From Gordonia hydrophobica NBRC 16057 (GTDB lineage Bacteria; Actinomycetota; Actinomycetes; Mycobacteriales; Mycobacteriaceae): a stretch of 64,000 nucleotides of DNA. The stretch lies in NCBI RefSeq assembly GCF_001592365.1, contig NZ_BCWU01000002.1, forward strand, positions 124,001-188,000, read 5' to 3'. Both the position numbers and the translations under genes were made by a program. The notes under the pieces are model-generated. The model was given only the letters and a program-made list of their open reading frames with translations. It had not been told where the DNA came from and made no database searches. Each line of letters begins with the position of its first letter. The stretch's first letter is position 1. This document shows, piece by piece, positions 16,368-25,222 of the stretch.

Positions 16368-18194
16368 ATGACCACCGCGCACCCCCGCCCGAAGATTCAG
16401 CGATCCCGGCTCGCCCGCCTGATCGTGGCCTTGCTGGTGACCATTCCGCTGGTCCTGGCGGCCGTCTACATGTGGGTGCTGTGGGATCCCACCAAGAAGG
16501 TCGACCAGATGCCGGTCGCGATCGTCAACAGCGACACCGGTTTCGTGAAGGACGGCGAGCCGATCGAGGCGGGCAAGAGCGTCGCCGACAATCTGCTGGA
16601 GTCCCAGGCACTGGGCTTCCGACTCGTCGACAGACAGACGGCCGTCCGCGGGCTGAACACCGGCGACTTCTACTTCACCATCGAGATCCCCGCCGACTTC
16701 AGCGAGACGCTCGGCACCATCGCGACGGTGGCCGACGCACCCGCCCTGATCACCGTGACGTTCAACGACTTCAACACCATCAAGGCGTCGCAGATCGGCG
16801 GCGCGGCGATGGAGAAGATCCACCAGTCGGTTCTCCGTGGCGTCGCCACGACCACCGTCGGCGGACTCGTCGACGGCGTGCAGACCCTCGGGGACGGCCT
16901 TCGGAAGGCTGCCGACGGTTCGGTGAAGCTCTCCGACGGCGCGGGCACCCTCGCCGACGGCATCACCAACGACCTCCAGCCCGGCGTCCGCACCGCACGC
17001 GAGGGCGGAGCCAAGCTCGCGACCGGTGCCGGCACTCTCGCCGACGGCCTCGTCACCTTGCGCGCGGGCACCGATCGCCTCGGCGACGGCGCCACCCAGG
17101 TGGCCGACGGCATCGAACGCCTCACCGGCCGGATCCCCCTCGCCGAGGTGGAACGACTGCTGGCACAGGCCCAGACCGTGCTCCCGAACTCGTCACAGCT
17201 CTCGACGGTCACCGAACTGATCGAAGGACTCAAGGCCCTCGAGGCGGGCAGCAGGCAGATCGCGACGGAACTCACCGATCCCACCGCGCAGTACCGCAGC
17301 GGGCTCAACCGCCTGGTCGACGGCGGCGGCGAGCTCAGCACGGGCGCTTCGGCATTGGCCGCCGGTCTGGTCAAGATCGACGACGGCGTCGCCAAAGTGG
17401 CCGACGGCGCCGCCCGGCTCGACGACGGCGCAGGCGAGTTGCGAGAAGGACTGGTCGCCGGCGCAACCAAGGCGCCCGACTTCGGCGACGACGCGTCGCG
17501 CATCTCGCTGGCCCGACTCATCTCGACGCCGATCGACAAGCAGACCGTCCACGTCGCGCAAGCACAGTTCCAGGGTCCCGGTGGCGCTGTCACCATTCTG
17601 ATCATCGCCACCATGCTGATCCCGATCGTGGTGTTCATGAGTTTCCGCGGCCACCGCTTCGTCACCGACGACGAGACCCCGCGCAGCCTGCGCAACACCC
17701 TGCGTCGCGGCCTGCTGATCAGCGGCATCAGCCTGGTCGGCGTCCTGGTCGTCGGAGTCGGCGCCTGGCAGTGGCTCAGTCCCGCACCCGACCCCGTCCA
17801 CTTGTGGCAGGTGGTGCTCATGTCCGCGGCGGCGACGCTCATGAACGTCGCGGCGATCTCGGTCCTGTTCACCCTGTTCGGTTACGTCGTCGGCTCGTTG
17901 AGCTCGTTGGCGTGGCTGATGCTGCAGCTGTTCTCGTACGGCGGCATCTGGATGATCGAGACCGTCCCGGCGCCGTTCCAGTGGCTGCACTGGGTCTCGC
18001 CGATGACGGTGATGCGGCACGGGTACATCGCGGCCTTCAACGGCGTACCGGGATTCGCGGCCGCGCTCGTCAGCGTGCTGATCCTCGCGACGGTCGGCGG
18101 CCTGGCGGTCGCTGCTGCCGTCCGCTACCAGCGCAAGCGGTTCCCCGAGCAGCTCGCCGATCATCCGAACGCGCCGGAGCCCGCGACGGTGTAG
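16368..18194 (+). CDS. YhgE/Pip-family membrane protein
   Basis: A 608-residue membrane protein with one TM helix at about residues 17-40, a large extracytoplasmic region and five or six C-terminal TM helices from about residue 405. The central region carries many spaced DG-containing repeats of the type LxDGAxxLADG, typical of YhgE/Pip proteins such as phage-infection proteins and ESX/type VII-linked EsaA. The C-terminal part is ABC-2-transporter-like. It may be part of an exporter or secretion system; no ATPase partner is adjacent. The ATG at 16368 has GGAG six nt upstream; an earlier in-frame ATG at 16287 lacks one. Confidence 0.85.
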   Translation: MTTAHPRPKIQRSRLARLIVALLVTIPLVLAAVYMWVLWDPTKKVDQMPVAIVNSDTGFVKDGEPIEAGKSVADNLLESQALGFRLVDRQTAVRGLNTGDFYFTIEIPADFSETLGTIATVADAPALITVTFNDFNTIKASQIGGAAMEKIHQSVLRGVATTTVGGLVDGVQTLGDGLRKAADGSVKLSDGAGTLADGITNDLQPGVRTAREGGAKLATGAGTLADGLVTLRAGTDRLGDGATQVADGIERLTGRIPLAEVERLLAQAQTVLPNSSQLSTVTELIEGLKALEAGSRQIATELTDPTAQYRSGLNRLVDGGGELSTGASALAAGLVKIDDGVAKVADGAARLDDGAGELREGLVAGATKAPDFGDDASRISLARLISTPIDKQTVHVAQAQFQGPGGAVTILIIATMLIPIVVFMSFRGHRFVTDDETPRSLRNTLRRGLLISGISLVGVLVVGVGAWQWLSPAPDPVHLWQVVLMSAAATLMNVAAISVLFTLFGYVVGSLSSLAWLMLQLFSYGGIWMIETVPAPFQWLHWVSPMTVMRHGYIAAFNGVPGFAAALVSVLILATVGGLAVAAAVRYQRKRFPEQLADHPNAPEPATV

Positions 18195-18206
18195 GCGGGC
18201 CTGCCG

Positions 18207-19037
18207 CTACTGCGTCGTCGTGCGGCGGCGAGACCTCGCCCACCACAGCAGGGCTCCGGCCGCGATGGCAACGATCACGACGACGTCGACCACCGGGTTC
18301 GCCAACACAGAGGCGCCGTCCTGCAGCCGCAGCTGCACCTCGGGATCAACGGGTTCGCTGATCGCGATGAACCCGTTGCTGAACCAGAAAGCGACGCCGA
18401 CGACGATCAACGCGATCCCGGCGATGAGGTTGGTGGTGTGCAACCGGACCCGGCCGAGCACCACCTCGCGTCCGCGCAGCACGGCACGGACGCGGTCGCC
18501 GATTCGGTTCCACAGCGCCGCGATGAGCAGCAGTGGAACCACCATGCCCAGCGCGTAGACGGCCAGCAGCACGCCGGCGCCCGCCATGCCCCGGGTCGCG
18601 GCCATGGTCAGCACGGCGCCCAGGATCGGCCCGGTGCAGAACCCGGCGACCCCGCTGACCGCGCCGAGCACGAAGGTCTTGAGCAGGCCCGCGCGACGCA
18701 CCGACTCCTGTTGCAGTCGGGACATCCCGGGAAGGGCTCGTCCCAGGTCGAATCCGCGGCCCGCGAGCTGGATGACGCCCATCAGCACGATCACCACCGA
18801 TGCCACCGCGATGATCGTCGTACGATGCTGTGCCACCGCCCCGGCGAGCGCTCCGACCCCGATGCCCACCGGCAGCAGCGTCACCAACAGCCCGATATAG
18901 AAGACTCCACCGTGGACCAGCAGCGCGCCGCGGGCGCCCACCGTCGAGGCGAAGAATGCGGGCAGCAACAGTGCAGCACAGGGGCTGAGCAGCGCCAGGA
19001 TTCCCCCAGCGAACGCTGCGACCAGACCGATGTCCAT
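18207..19037 (-). CDS. CcdA/DsbD-type thiol-disulfide transmembrane protein
   Basis: A 276-residue membrane protein with about seven TM helices. LLSPCAALLLPAFF (Cys about residue 20) and GFCTGPILGAVLT (Cys about residue 135) are the paired-Cys helices of CcdA proteins, which carry electrons from cytoplasmic thioredoxin across the membrane. The second motif is C-T-G-P. The ATG at 19037 comes two bases after the stop of the DsbA-like gene, so the two form an operon. It probably keeps the adjacent DsbA-like proteins or another periplasmic partner reduced. It ends 12 bp from the convergent YhgE gene. Confidence 0.88.
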   Translation of the reverse strand: MDIGLVAAFAGGILALLSPCAALLLPAFFASTVGARGALLVHGGVFYIGLLVTLLPVGIGVGALAGAVAQHRTTIIAVASVVIVLMGVIQLAGRGFDLGRALPGMSRLQQESVRRAGLLKTFVLGAVSGVAGFCTGPILGAVLTMAATRGMAGAGVLLAVYALGMVVPLLLIAALWNRIGDRVRAVLRGREVVLGRVRLHTTNLIAGIALIVVGVAFWFSNGFIAISEPVDPEVQLRLQDGASVLANPVVDVVVIVAIAAGALLWWARSRRRTTTQ

Positions 19038-19039
19038 GG

Positions 19040-19744
19040 CTAATCTCCGTCGACGGGCAGCATCGCGTCGAGCTTGTCGAGGTAGGTCTCGGGCGGACCG
19101 GCACCGGCGATCGGCTGACCGCCGAGGATGAACGACGGCGTGGAGTACGCCCCGACCGTGGCGGCCTCCTGCTCGCTGCGATCGACGGCGGACTTCGTCT
19201 CCGGTGACTGCAAGTCCGTGCGGAACCGCTCGACGTCCAGATCGAGAGTCGCCGCTGTGGCGACCAGCGCGTCGTCGGTCAGTTGGTCCGGTGAGGGCTT
19301 CTTCCCATCCGCGAACAACGCCCCGTGATAGTCCAGGTAGCGATCTTGGAGAGCCGCGGCGTAGGCGGCCTCTGCGGCCCGCCGCGAGGCGTCGCCGAAG
19401 ACGCTGATGTCGCGCATCTCCAGCCGCAACTGCCCGGCGTCGACCCGTTCGAGGATCGCGGGCAGCGCATCCCGAGACCACTGGGCGCAGTACGGACACT
19501 GGTAGTCGCTGAACGCGACCATCGTGACCAGCGCGTCGACCTTCCCGAACGCCAGTGGATCGGCGGCATCGCGCCGTTCGATACCGATGTCGTACGGATA
19601 GACCTCACCGGCCGACGGTTGCGCGGTCGGCGCGTCATCGTCATCGCCGTTGTAGACGACGACGAAGCCGATCAGCGCCGCCGCCACGATCACGACCAGG
19701 CTCGGCACCAGCCAGACCGGCCCTCGCGACTCCGTGTTCGACAC
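19040..19744 (-). CDS. Membrane-anchored DsbA-like thiol oxidoreductase
   Basis: A 234-residue protein with an N-terminal TM anchor (WLVPSLVVIVAAALIGFVVVY, split after 20: about residues 11-31). An extracytoplasmic thioredoxin-fold domain follows, with the active site SDYQCPYCAQW and the cis-Pro segment AYSTPSFILGG. This is the DsbA / DsbG-type (Thioredoxin_4) architecture. It is translationally paired with the CcdA-like gene and divergent from the BlaI operon, across a probable BlaI operator. It likely oxidises or isomerises disulfides in secreted proteins. Confidence 0.9.
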   Translation of the reverse strand: MSNTESRGPVWLVPSLVVIVAAALIGFVVVYNGDDDDAPTAQPSAGEVYPYDIGIERRDAADPLAFGKVDALVTMVAFSDYQCPYCAQWSRDALPAILERVDAGQLRLEMRDISVFGDASRRAAEAAYAAALQDRYLDYHGALFADGKKPSPDQLTDDALVATAATLDLDVERFRTDLQSPETKSAVDRSEQEAATVGAYSTPSFILGGQPIAGAGPPETYLDKLDAMLPVDGD

Positions 19745-19762
19745 AGCTTCCCCTCTCCTTTT

Positions 19763-19801
19763 GATTACTAAGCAAGATAGTAATCAACTATGCACGATAG
19801 T
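19763..19801. promoter_or_regulatory. Probable BlaI-type operator between divergent redox operons
   Basis: Two adjacent dyads lie here: GATTACTA-N7-TAGTAATC (19763-19770, 19778-19785) and ACTAT-N5-ATAGT (19787-19791, 19797-19801). The TACTA/TAGTA half-sites fit what is known of BlaI/MecI-family operators. The block covers the region where both divergent promoters must lie. Confidence 0.65.
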
Positions 19802-19825
19802 CGTCAATGGGGCATACTTGCCGAC

Positions 19826-20356
19826 ATGATCGATTCCTCTGTGACCGTGCGAGCGCTGCGCGAATCGCCGCGATTGATCGCACAGGCGGTGCGCGAGGCC
19901 ACACTGCGCCAGGCCGCGACCGCGGTAGTCGTCGCCATCGCCGTGGCAGCCGTCATCGGCTCGGTGACGGTTCTGATTCCCAACGACGTCTTCGGTCGCG
20001 AGATCGCACCCGTCGCCTGGAACTACCCGGTGCTGGCGGTGACCGCGGTGCTGTCCGGCCTGTTGGCGGCCACCTATGTCCGTCCCGACCGCACCACTGC
20101 GACCGTCGAGTCCTCGCACGCGACGCGGCCGGGCCGATTCGGTTCGGTCGGGGTGGTCGTATCGTGGTTCGCCGTCGGCTGCCCGGTGTGCAACAAGTTC
20201 GCGCTGCTCGCTCTCGGTTACAACGGTGCGCTGTCATGGTTCGCTCCGCTGCAACCGCTGCTCGCCGTTGTCGGCGTGGCGTTGCTCTGGACCGGCCTCG
20301 CACTCCGGCTCGCCGCTCAAGACAGGTGCCCCCTGCCGAGCGGGGCCGCGGCATGA
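19826..20356 (+). CDS. Membrane protein with CPVC motif
   Basis: A 176-residue integral membrane protein with about five hydrophobic segments and no assigned family. It has a CPVC motif after a TM helix (WFAVGCPVCNKFALLALGY) and a C-terminal DRCPLP. The CxxC suggests a thiol-redox role matching its neighbours; that is inference. I chose the ATG at 19826, since the in-frame ATG at 19790 lies inside the operator. Its stop overlaps the repressor start (ATGA). CATACT about 10 nt upstream could serve as -10, giving an almost leaderless mRNA. Confidence 0.8.
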   Translation: MIDSSVTVRALRESPRLIAQAVREATLRQAATAVVVAIAVAAVIGSVTVLIPNDVFGREIAPVAWNYPVLAVTAVLSGLLAATYVRPDRTTATVESSHATRPGRFGSVGVVVSWFAVGCPVCNKFALLALGYNGALSWFAPLQPLLAVVGVALLWTGLALRLAAQDRCPLPSGAAA

Positions 20357-20724
20357 GCGCCCAGCCCATGCGGCTCGGGCCGCTGGAACAGCAGGTGATG
20401 GACATCCTGTGGGACGCCGGTCCGTCGACCGTCCGCGAGATCATCGACGCCCTGCCCACGCCGTCGGCCTACACCACGATCGCCACCGTCCTGCACAACC
20501 TCGACCGCAAGAAGTTGGTCAGCGCGCAGCGCCGCCGCCGCTCGGTCCACTACCGGGCCAAGCACAGCCGGGACCAACACGCCGCGCAGTTGATGAACCA
20601 GGCCCTGGCCTCGAGCAAGGATCGGGCAGCTTCGATCCTGCACTTCGTGGACACGATCTCCGACGACGACGCCGCGCTGCTGCGCGAGTACCTGCAACGA
20701 CCCCGGACGGACGACCAGCCATGA
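20353..20724 (+). CDS. blaI: BlaI/MecI/CopY-family transcriptional repressor
   Basis: A 123-residue winged-helix repressor. The N-terminus LGPLEQQVMDILWDAGPSTV, helix region AYTTIATVLHNLDRKKLV and wing RRRSVHYRAK are diagnostic. A C-terminal dimer segment ends in LLREYLQR. Family members are inactivated by the protease domain of a BlaR1/M56 protein, here encoded immediately downstream with an ATGA overlap. It most likely autoregulates and controls the divergent DsbA-CcdA pair through 19763-19801. The gene name is by family; no beta-lactamase gene is present. Confidence 0.9.
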   Translation: MSAQPMRLGPLEQQVMDILWDAGPSTVREIIDALPTPSAYTTIATVLHNLDRKKLVSAQRRRRSVHYRAKHSRDQHAAQLMNQALASSKDRAASILHFVDTISDDDAALLREYLQRPRTDDQP

Positions 20725-21698
20725 GTCCGTCCGTGCTCCCCGTCCTGTTGGTCGGAGCGCTCGTGATCAGCGCCGTCACCGCACCCCGACTGATCCGCAT
20801 GGCGGCGCCCGCACTCGCCCCACGACCCCGACTCGCGGTCGGACTGCTGGCCGGCGGCGTCCTGGCGTGGCTGCTCTCGTTCATGGCGCTGGGTCCGCTG
20901 TTCGCCTGGATGACGACCGCCAAGCGCGGAGCCGACTCCGCGGGCTTCTGCCGCAAGTGCCTGGAATCGTCGAACCCCTGGGCCACCCCCGTCTTCGACA
21001 CCGGCATACCGACGACCATCGTCATGGCCGGGCCCGCCCTGCTGGTCGGCATCGGACTCGCCACGCTCGTCGCCCGCGTGATCGCCGGCGAGATCGACGC
21101 CGGGCGGGATGCCGCACGGATTCGCCGCCGCGCGCGCCCCGAGCTGATCCGCGGGCACCGGGTGCTGGTCCTCGACGATCCCCGCGCCGAAGCCTTCGCC
21201 TTGTCGTCGCGGCACGGTGGCATCGTGCTCAGCACCGGCACGTTCGAGGCGCTCGACCCCGACCAGCTCGACGCCGTCCTCGCCCACGAACAGGCTCACC
21301 TGTCGCAGCGCCATCATCTGATCGCGGCGATCAGTCGCCACGCGACGCAGGTGTTCCGACCGATCCCCGCCCTCCACGCCGCGGCGGCGGCCATCCCGCT
21401 GTACCTGGAGATCGCCGCCGACAACGCCGCGCGCGACCAGATCGGCACCCGCGCCCTGGTCTCGGCACTGCTCCGACTCGACACGCACCGTCGAACCGCC
21501 GACCGCGCATCAATCGTCGGAGTCGCGGCCCTGCATGCCACCGGTCCCGACCGATTCCGCACCCTGGTGTGCGCCCCGTCGTCGACCGGTGGTCGAGCCA
21601 CGGCGATCGCGACGTCGCTGCAGAGTGCGGTCCTCGTCGCGCTCACCGCGGCGGTGGCGCTGCCGTGGCTCGCCGCGATGACGAGTGGGTGTGCGTGA
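20721..21698 (+). CDS. M56-family (BlaR1-like) membrane metalloprotease
   Basis: A 325-residue membrane protease with three N-terminal TM helices, a cytoplasmic zinc-protease domain and a C-terminal TM helix. The metal site is HEQAH (about residue 195), with a downstream EIAADNAARDQ as the likely third ligand. It has no penicillin-binding sensor domain, unlike BlaR1. The loop predicted to face outside between TM2 and TM3 carries a CRKC motif, suggesting a thiol or metal signal. It probably cleaves or releases the adjacent repressor. It overlaps blaI and the next gene by 4 bp each. Confidence 0.87.
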   Translation: MSPSVLPVLLVGALVISAVTAPRLIRMAAPALAPRPRLAVGLLAGGVLAWLLSFMALGPLFAWMTTAKRGADSAGFCRKCLESSNPWATPVFDTGIPTTIVMAGPALLVGIGLATLVARVIAGEIDAGRDAARIRRRARPELIRGHRVLVLDDPRAEAFALSSRHGGIVLSTGTFEALDPDQLDAVLAHEQAHLSQRHHLIAAISRHATQVFRPIPALHAAAAAIPLYLEIAADNAARDQIGTRALVSALLRLDTHRRTADRASIVGVAALHATGPDRFRTLVCAPSSTGGRATAIATSLQSAVLVALTAAVALPWLAAMTSGCA

Positions 21699-22387
21699 GG
21701 TCCACGCGTCGATCGCTCCTCGTCGTGGCGCTAGCGGTGATCGCGGCGGTGGCCGTCGTGCTCGCGGCCTATCTGCTGCGCGACTCCACCTCCACGCCCG
21801 CATCCCCGGCCCCGTCGACGACCCTGCACAACACCGGACCCGCCGGTGATGTGCCGCGGCGCGCTGCCGACGACCCGATGGTCCTCGGCGACGACGACGC
21901 GCCGGTGACGTTGGTCGTGTTCAGCGAGCTCACCTGCCCGTACTGCACCCATTTCGCGACCGAGATCCAGCCGAAGCTCGAGGACCGCTACGTGGCAACG
22001 GGGCGCCTGCGCATCGAATGGCGCGACGCTCCGACGTCCGGTCCGACCGCCCGGCTGACCGCGCGCGCCGGCCGGGCCGCCGCAGCGCAGGACCGCTTCT
22101 GGCCGTTCATGCGCACCGTCGTCCGCAGCGATCACCAGGCGTCGCCTACCATCGACACGCTCGTCCGTCTCGCCGAGACCGCCGGGGTGACCGATCTCGA
22201 TCGCTTCCGTCGCGAGGCGACCAGCGACGTGTTCGACGCCGAGATCGACGCCGATCTGCAGACCGCGCAACGCTTGTTCATTCCGCCGTCCCCGGCCTTC
22301 TGGGTCGACGGCACGCCGCTGCTCTCCGGCCTCCCGTTGCGCGCGTTCACCGATGTCATCGATGGGAAGCTCGCCCTCGGCGGGTGA
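21695..22387 (+). CDS. DsbA-like thioredoxin-fold protein (second)
   Basis: A 230-residue membrane-anchored thiol oxidoreductase with a TM helix at about residues 9-26, a Ser/Thr/Pro linker, then the active site SELTCPYCTHF and the cis-Pro loop FIPPSPAFWVDG. The GTG start overlaps the protease stop (GTGA), so it is the last gene of the repressor operon. It differs from the DsbA-like protein at 19040 in its active-site dipeptide context, so the two probably serve different substrates or directions. Confidence 0.88.
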   Translation: MRSTRRSLLVVALAVIAAVAVVLAAYLLRDSTSTPASPAPSTTLHNTGPAGDVPRRAADDPMVLGDDDAPVTLVVFSELTCPYCTHFATEIQPKLEDRYVATGRLRIEWRDAPTSGPTARLTARAGRAAAAQDRFWPFMRTVVRSDHQASPTIDTLVRLAETAGVTDLDRFRREATSDVFDAEIDADLQTAQRLFIPPSPAFWVDGTPLLSGLPLRAFTDVIDGKLALGG

Positions 22388-22407
22388 CGACGCGCCCCGA
22401 CTCGCCG

Positions 22408-22899
22408 TCAGATCTGCCGGAGCCAGCCGACGATCACGAACACCGAGACGACGGCGACGACCGCGGTCACCACGATCGCCCACAGCGCCGGGCGTCGCCC
22501 CTCCACGAGGACCGCCCACCGTCGCTGAAGAAGCCCGAGACCCGCGAACAGCGCGACACAGCAGAGGACGATGCCGACGGCGACGCCGACGTGCGCGGCC
22601 CACGCGCCCGCCCGCGACGGTCCGCCCCACGAGTTGTCGTAGGGCCCGCGGTCGACGACACCGTAGAGCAGTCCGCGCAGCACCGACAGCACTCCCGCCC
22701 CCAACACGATGAGGTAGGCCGGCAGGCAACTGCTCAGTGCCGCGCCGAACACTCGAACGGACCGCCGGCGGCTCGGATCCGATTCGTCCACGGCGTCGCG
22801 GTAGCGTGCGCGGATCAGAGCGCGGCCTGCCGTCGCCGGCAGCAGCGCACCGTCGCGCACCAGCGACACCAGACCGGAGGGCGTCGTCGAACGGCTCAC
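22408..22899 (-). CDS. Small integral membrane protein, unknown function
   Basis: A 163-residue protein without a family I recognise. The first 45 residues are polar and Arg-rich. Three hydrophobic segments follow at about residues 48-70, 95-120 and 138-160. The start ATG at 22899 is followed by SRSTTPSG. It is convergent with the DsbA-like gene and divergent from ilvD, so it is transcribed alone. Codon usage resembles its neighbours. Confidence 0.7.
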   Translation of the reverse strand: MSRSTTPSGLVSLVRDGALLPATAGRALIRARYRDAVDESDPSRRRSVRVFGAALSSCLPAYLIVLGAGVLSVLRGLLYGVVDRGPYDNSWGGPSRAGAWAAHVGVAVGIVLCCVALFAGLGLLQRRWAVLVEGRRPALWAIVVTAVVAVVSVFVIVGWLRQI

Positions 22900-22957
22900 G
22901 TCGCCATGCTAGTGAGAATCCGGCCCAAACGGTCCGCGACACTCCTATCGTCGAAGC

Positions 22958-24670
22958 ATGGGCATCGATCCGCACGTCACCGGTCCAGACATCAAACCGC
23001 GCAGTCGCGACGTCACCGACGGTCTGGAGCGCAGCGCCGCGCGCGGCATGCTCCGCGCCGTGGGGATGGGCGACGACGATTGGGCCAAGCCGCAGATCGG
23101 CGTCGGTTCGTCGTGGAACGAGATCACTCCGTGCAATCTCTCGCTCGACCGCCTCGCGAAAGCCGTTAAGGAAGGCGTGCACGAGGGCGGCGGCTATCCC
23201 CTCGAGTTCGGGACCATCTCGGTCTCCGACGGCATCTCGATGGGGCACGAGGGCATGCACTTCTCGCTGGTCTCGCGGGAAGTCATCGCCGACAGCGTCG
23301 AAACGGTGATGAGTGCCGAACGGCTCGACGGATCGGTGCTGCTCGCCGGGTGCGACAAATCGCTGCCCGGCATGCTGATGGCCGCTGCCCGCCTCGATCT
23401 GGCTTCGGTCTTCCTCTACGCCGGGTCCACGCTGCCCGGCTATGCCGCGCTGTCCGACGGGTCCGAGCGGCAGGTGACGATCATCGACGCCTTCGAAGCG
23501 GTGGGCGCCTGCGCACGCGGTTTGATGAGCCGCGAAGACGTCGACACCATCGAGCGGTCGATCTGCCCGGGTGAGGGCGCCTGCGGCGGCATGTACACGG
23601 CGAACACCATGGCCAGCGCGGCCGAGGCCTTGGGCATGTCGCTGCCCGGCAGTGCCGCGCCGCCGGCGCCCGACCGCCGGCGTGACCGCTACGCCCGCGA
23701 GTCCGGGGCCGCGGTGGTCGAGCTCCTGCGCCGCGGCATCACCGCCCGCGACATCATGACCACAGAGGCTTTCGAGAACGCGATCGCCGTGGTGATGGCG
23801 TTCGGCGGTTCCACCAACGCGGTGCTGCACCTCCTCGCGATCGCGTACGAGGCGCAGGTCCCCTTGACTCTCGACGACTTCGCCCGCATCGGTGCACGGG
23901 TGCCGCATCTCGCAGACGTGAAACCGTTCGGCAGGCACGTGATGACCGACGTCGACCGCATCGGCGGCGTCCCCGTCATCATGAAGGCGCTGCTCGACGC
24001 GGGGCTCCTCCACGGTGACTGCCTCACGGTCACCGGTCGGACCGTCGCCGAGAATCTGGCGAGCATCGCGCCGCCCGATCCCGACGGTCTGGTGCTCCGC
24101 GCCATCGGATCCCCGATCCACCCGACCGGTGGCATCACCATCCTGCACGGCAGCCTCGCCCCCGAGGGCGCAGTGGTGAAGTCGGCGGGCTTCGACACCG
24201 ATGTCTTCGAGGGGTCCGCCCGCGTCTTCGATCGGGAACGCGCCGCGATGGACGCGCTCGAAGACGGCACGATCACCGCGGGCGACGTCGTGGTGATCCG
24301 TTACGAGGGCCCGAAGGGCGGGCCCGGGATGCGCGAGATGCTCGCGATCACCGGTGCCATCAAGGGCGCTGGGCTCGGCAAGGACGTGCTGCTCCTGACG
24401 GACGGCCGCTTCTCCGGCGGCACCACCGGTCTGTGCGTGGGCCACGTGGCGCCCGAAGCCGTCGACGCCGGTCCGGTCGCCGCGGTTCGGGACGGCGACC
24501 GCATTCGCCTCGACGTCGGCCGCGGCACCCTCGATCTGCTGGTCGACGCTGACGAGATCGCTGCCCGCCTCTTGGGATTCGAGCCTCTCCCGCCGCGCTA
24601 CACCCGCGGTGTGCTGGCGAAGTACTCGAAGCTGGTCACGTCGGCATCGCAGGGCGCCGTCTGCGAGTGA
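22958..24670 (+). CDS. ilvD: Dihydroxy-acid dehydratase
   Basis: A 570-residue IlvD/Edd-family dehydratase converting 2,3-dihydroxy-isovalerate or -methylvalerate to the 2-oxoacid for valine and isoleucine synthesis. The iron-sulfur Cys residues are seen in [18 protein letters not shown] and [16 protein letters not shown]. Length and motifs favour IlvD over Edd. The start ATG is 58 nt beyond the divergent gene start and has no strong ribosome site. It is monocistronic and followed by a GC-rich hairpin. Confidence 0.95.
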   Translation: MGIDPHVTGPDIKPRSRDVTDGLERSAARGMLRAVGMGDDDWAKPQIGVGSSWNEITPCNLSLDRLAKAVKEGVHEGGGYPLEFGTISVSDGISMGHEGMHFSLVSREVIADSVETVMSAERLDGSVLLAGCDKSLPGMLMAAARLDLASVFLYAGSTLPGYAALSDGSERQVTIIDAFEAVGACARGLMSREDVDTIERSICPGEGACGGMYTANTMASAAEALGMSLPGSAAPPAPDRRRDRYARESGAAVVELLRRGITARDIMTTEAFENAIAVVMAFGGSTNAVLHLLAIAYEAQVPLTLDDFARIGARVPHLADVKPFGRHVMTDVDRIGGVPVIMKALLDAGLLHGDCLTVTGRTVAENLASIAPPDPDGLVLRAIGSPIHPTGGITILHGSLAPEGAVVKSAGFDTDVFEGSARVFDRERAAMDALEDGTITAGDVVVIRYEGPKGGPGMREMLAITGAIKGAGLGKDVLLLTDGRFSGGTTGLCVGHVAPEAVDAGPVAAVRDGDRIRLDVGRGTLDLLVDADEIAARLLGFEPLPPRYTRGVLAKYSKLVTSASQGAVCE

Positions 24671-24715
24671 GATACGCGGTCCGACCACGACAGCTCAGAT
24701 GTCCACAGACCGGCA

Positions 24716-24754
24716 CCGGTGGCGGGTGCTCCCCCCTGGATCACCCGCCACCGG
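24716..24754 (+). terminator. GC-rich hairpin after ilvD
   Basis: A perfect 13-bp stem (24716-24728 with 24742-24754) with a 13-nt loop and no T-tract. The remaining 24,755-25,072 holds a small GGATGG/CCATCC hairpin (24798-24817) and an AT-rich stretch at about 24,930-25,020, probably the promoter region of the espR unit. No gene is seen there. Confidence 0.6.
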
Positions 24755-25072
24755 CGGTCCTGCCGCACTCACTTCCCCGACGCCAGGGGTGAAAGTTGGA
24801 TGGCACCAACACCATCCACGTAGTCGAAACCCTAGGCACCCGGCTCAGCGAGGCACGTCAGTTACCGTACAGCAAACAGACCCCGTCAACCAGTCAGAAT
24901 CCGGGAAATCCCCGTTAACACGGCACGAATTCGAATCAAAGTCACTGCTCAAGAACTATTTATAGGCGTCGAAAATTTCTTTGATCAGGCATCCCGATGC
25001 GCCGATTGCGGCAATTGAAGTTTCCCACAGCAACATCTGATTGCTAGACTGGCAAACGGCAGGGAGGAACGC

Positions 25073-25183
25073 ATGCCGCGGGCTGCGACGAACCGCACCG
25101 GGTCTGGTGGAAGTTCTGGGCGAGATGTGAAGTTCGGCGCCGGTCATGGGCGTTACCATGTGTCGGGCATCAATCAGGGGTGA
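25073..25183 (+). CDS. Possible 36-residue leader peptide upstream of espR
   Basis: ATG at 25073 follows an excellent GGGAGG five nt upstream and opens 36 codons, Gly-, Ser- and Arg-rich, ending in TGA 39 nt before the espR start. The composition gives no functional clue. The ribosome site is better than that of most genes nearby, which is the main support. It could be a translated leader or simply the 5' end of the regulator mRNA. Confidence 0.35.
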   Translation: MPRAATNRTGSGGSSGRDVKFGAGHGRYHVSGINQG

Positions 25184-25222
25184 CGACCGCCTCCTCGGCA
25201 ACGAAGGAATCAAGAAGGCACG

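Noticed and set aside
20353-21698. Beta-lactam resistance signalling locus
   Set aside because: The repressor and protease fit the family, but no beta-lactamase or penicillin-sensor domain is present and all neighbours are thiol-redox genes.
21731-24688. Minus-strand open frame across ilvD and the DsbA-like gene
   Set aside because: It covers three real genes on the other strand or in other frames and has no recognisable motif.
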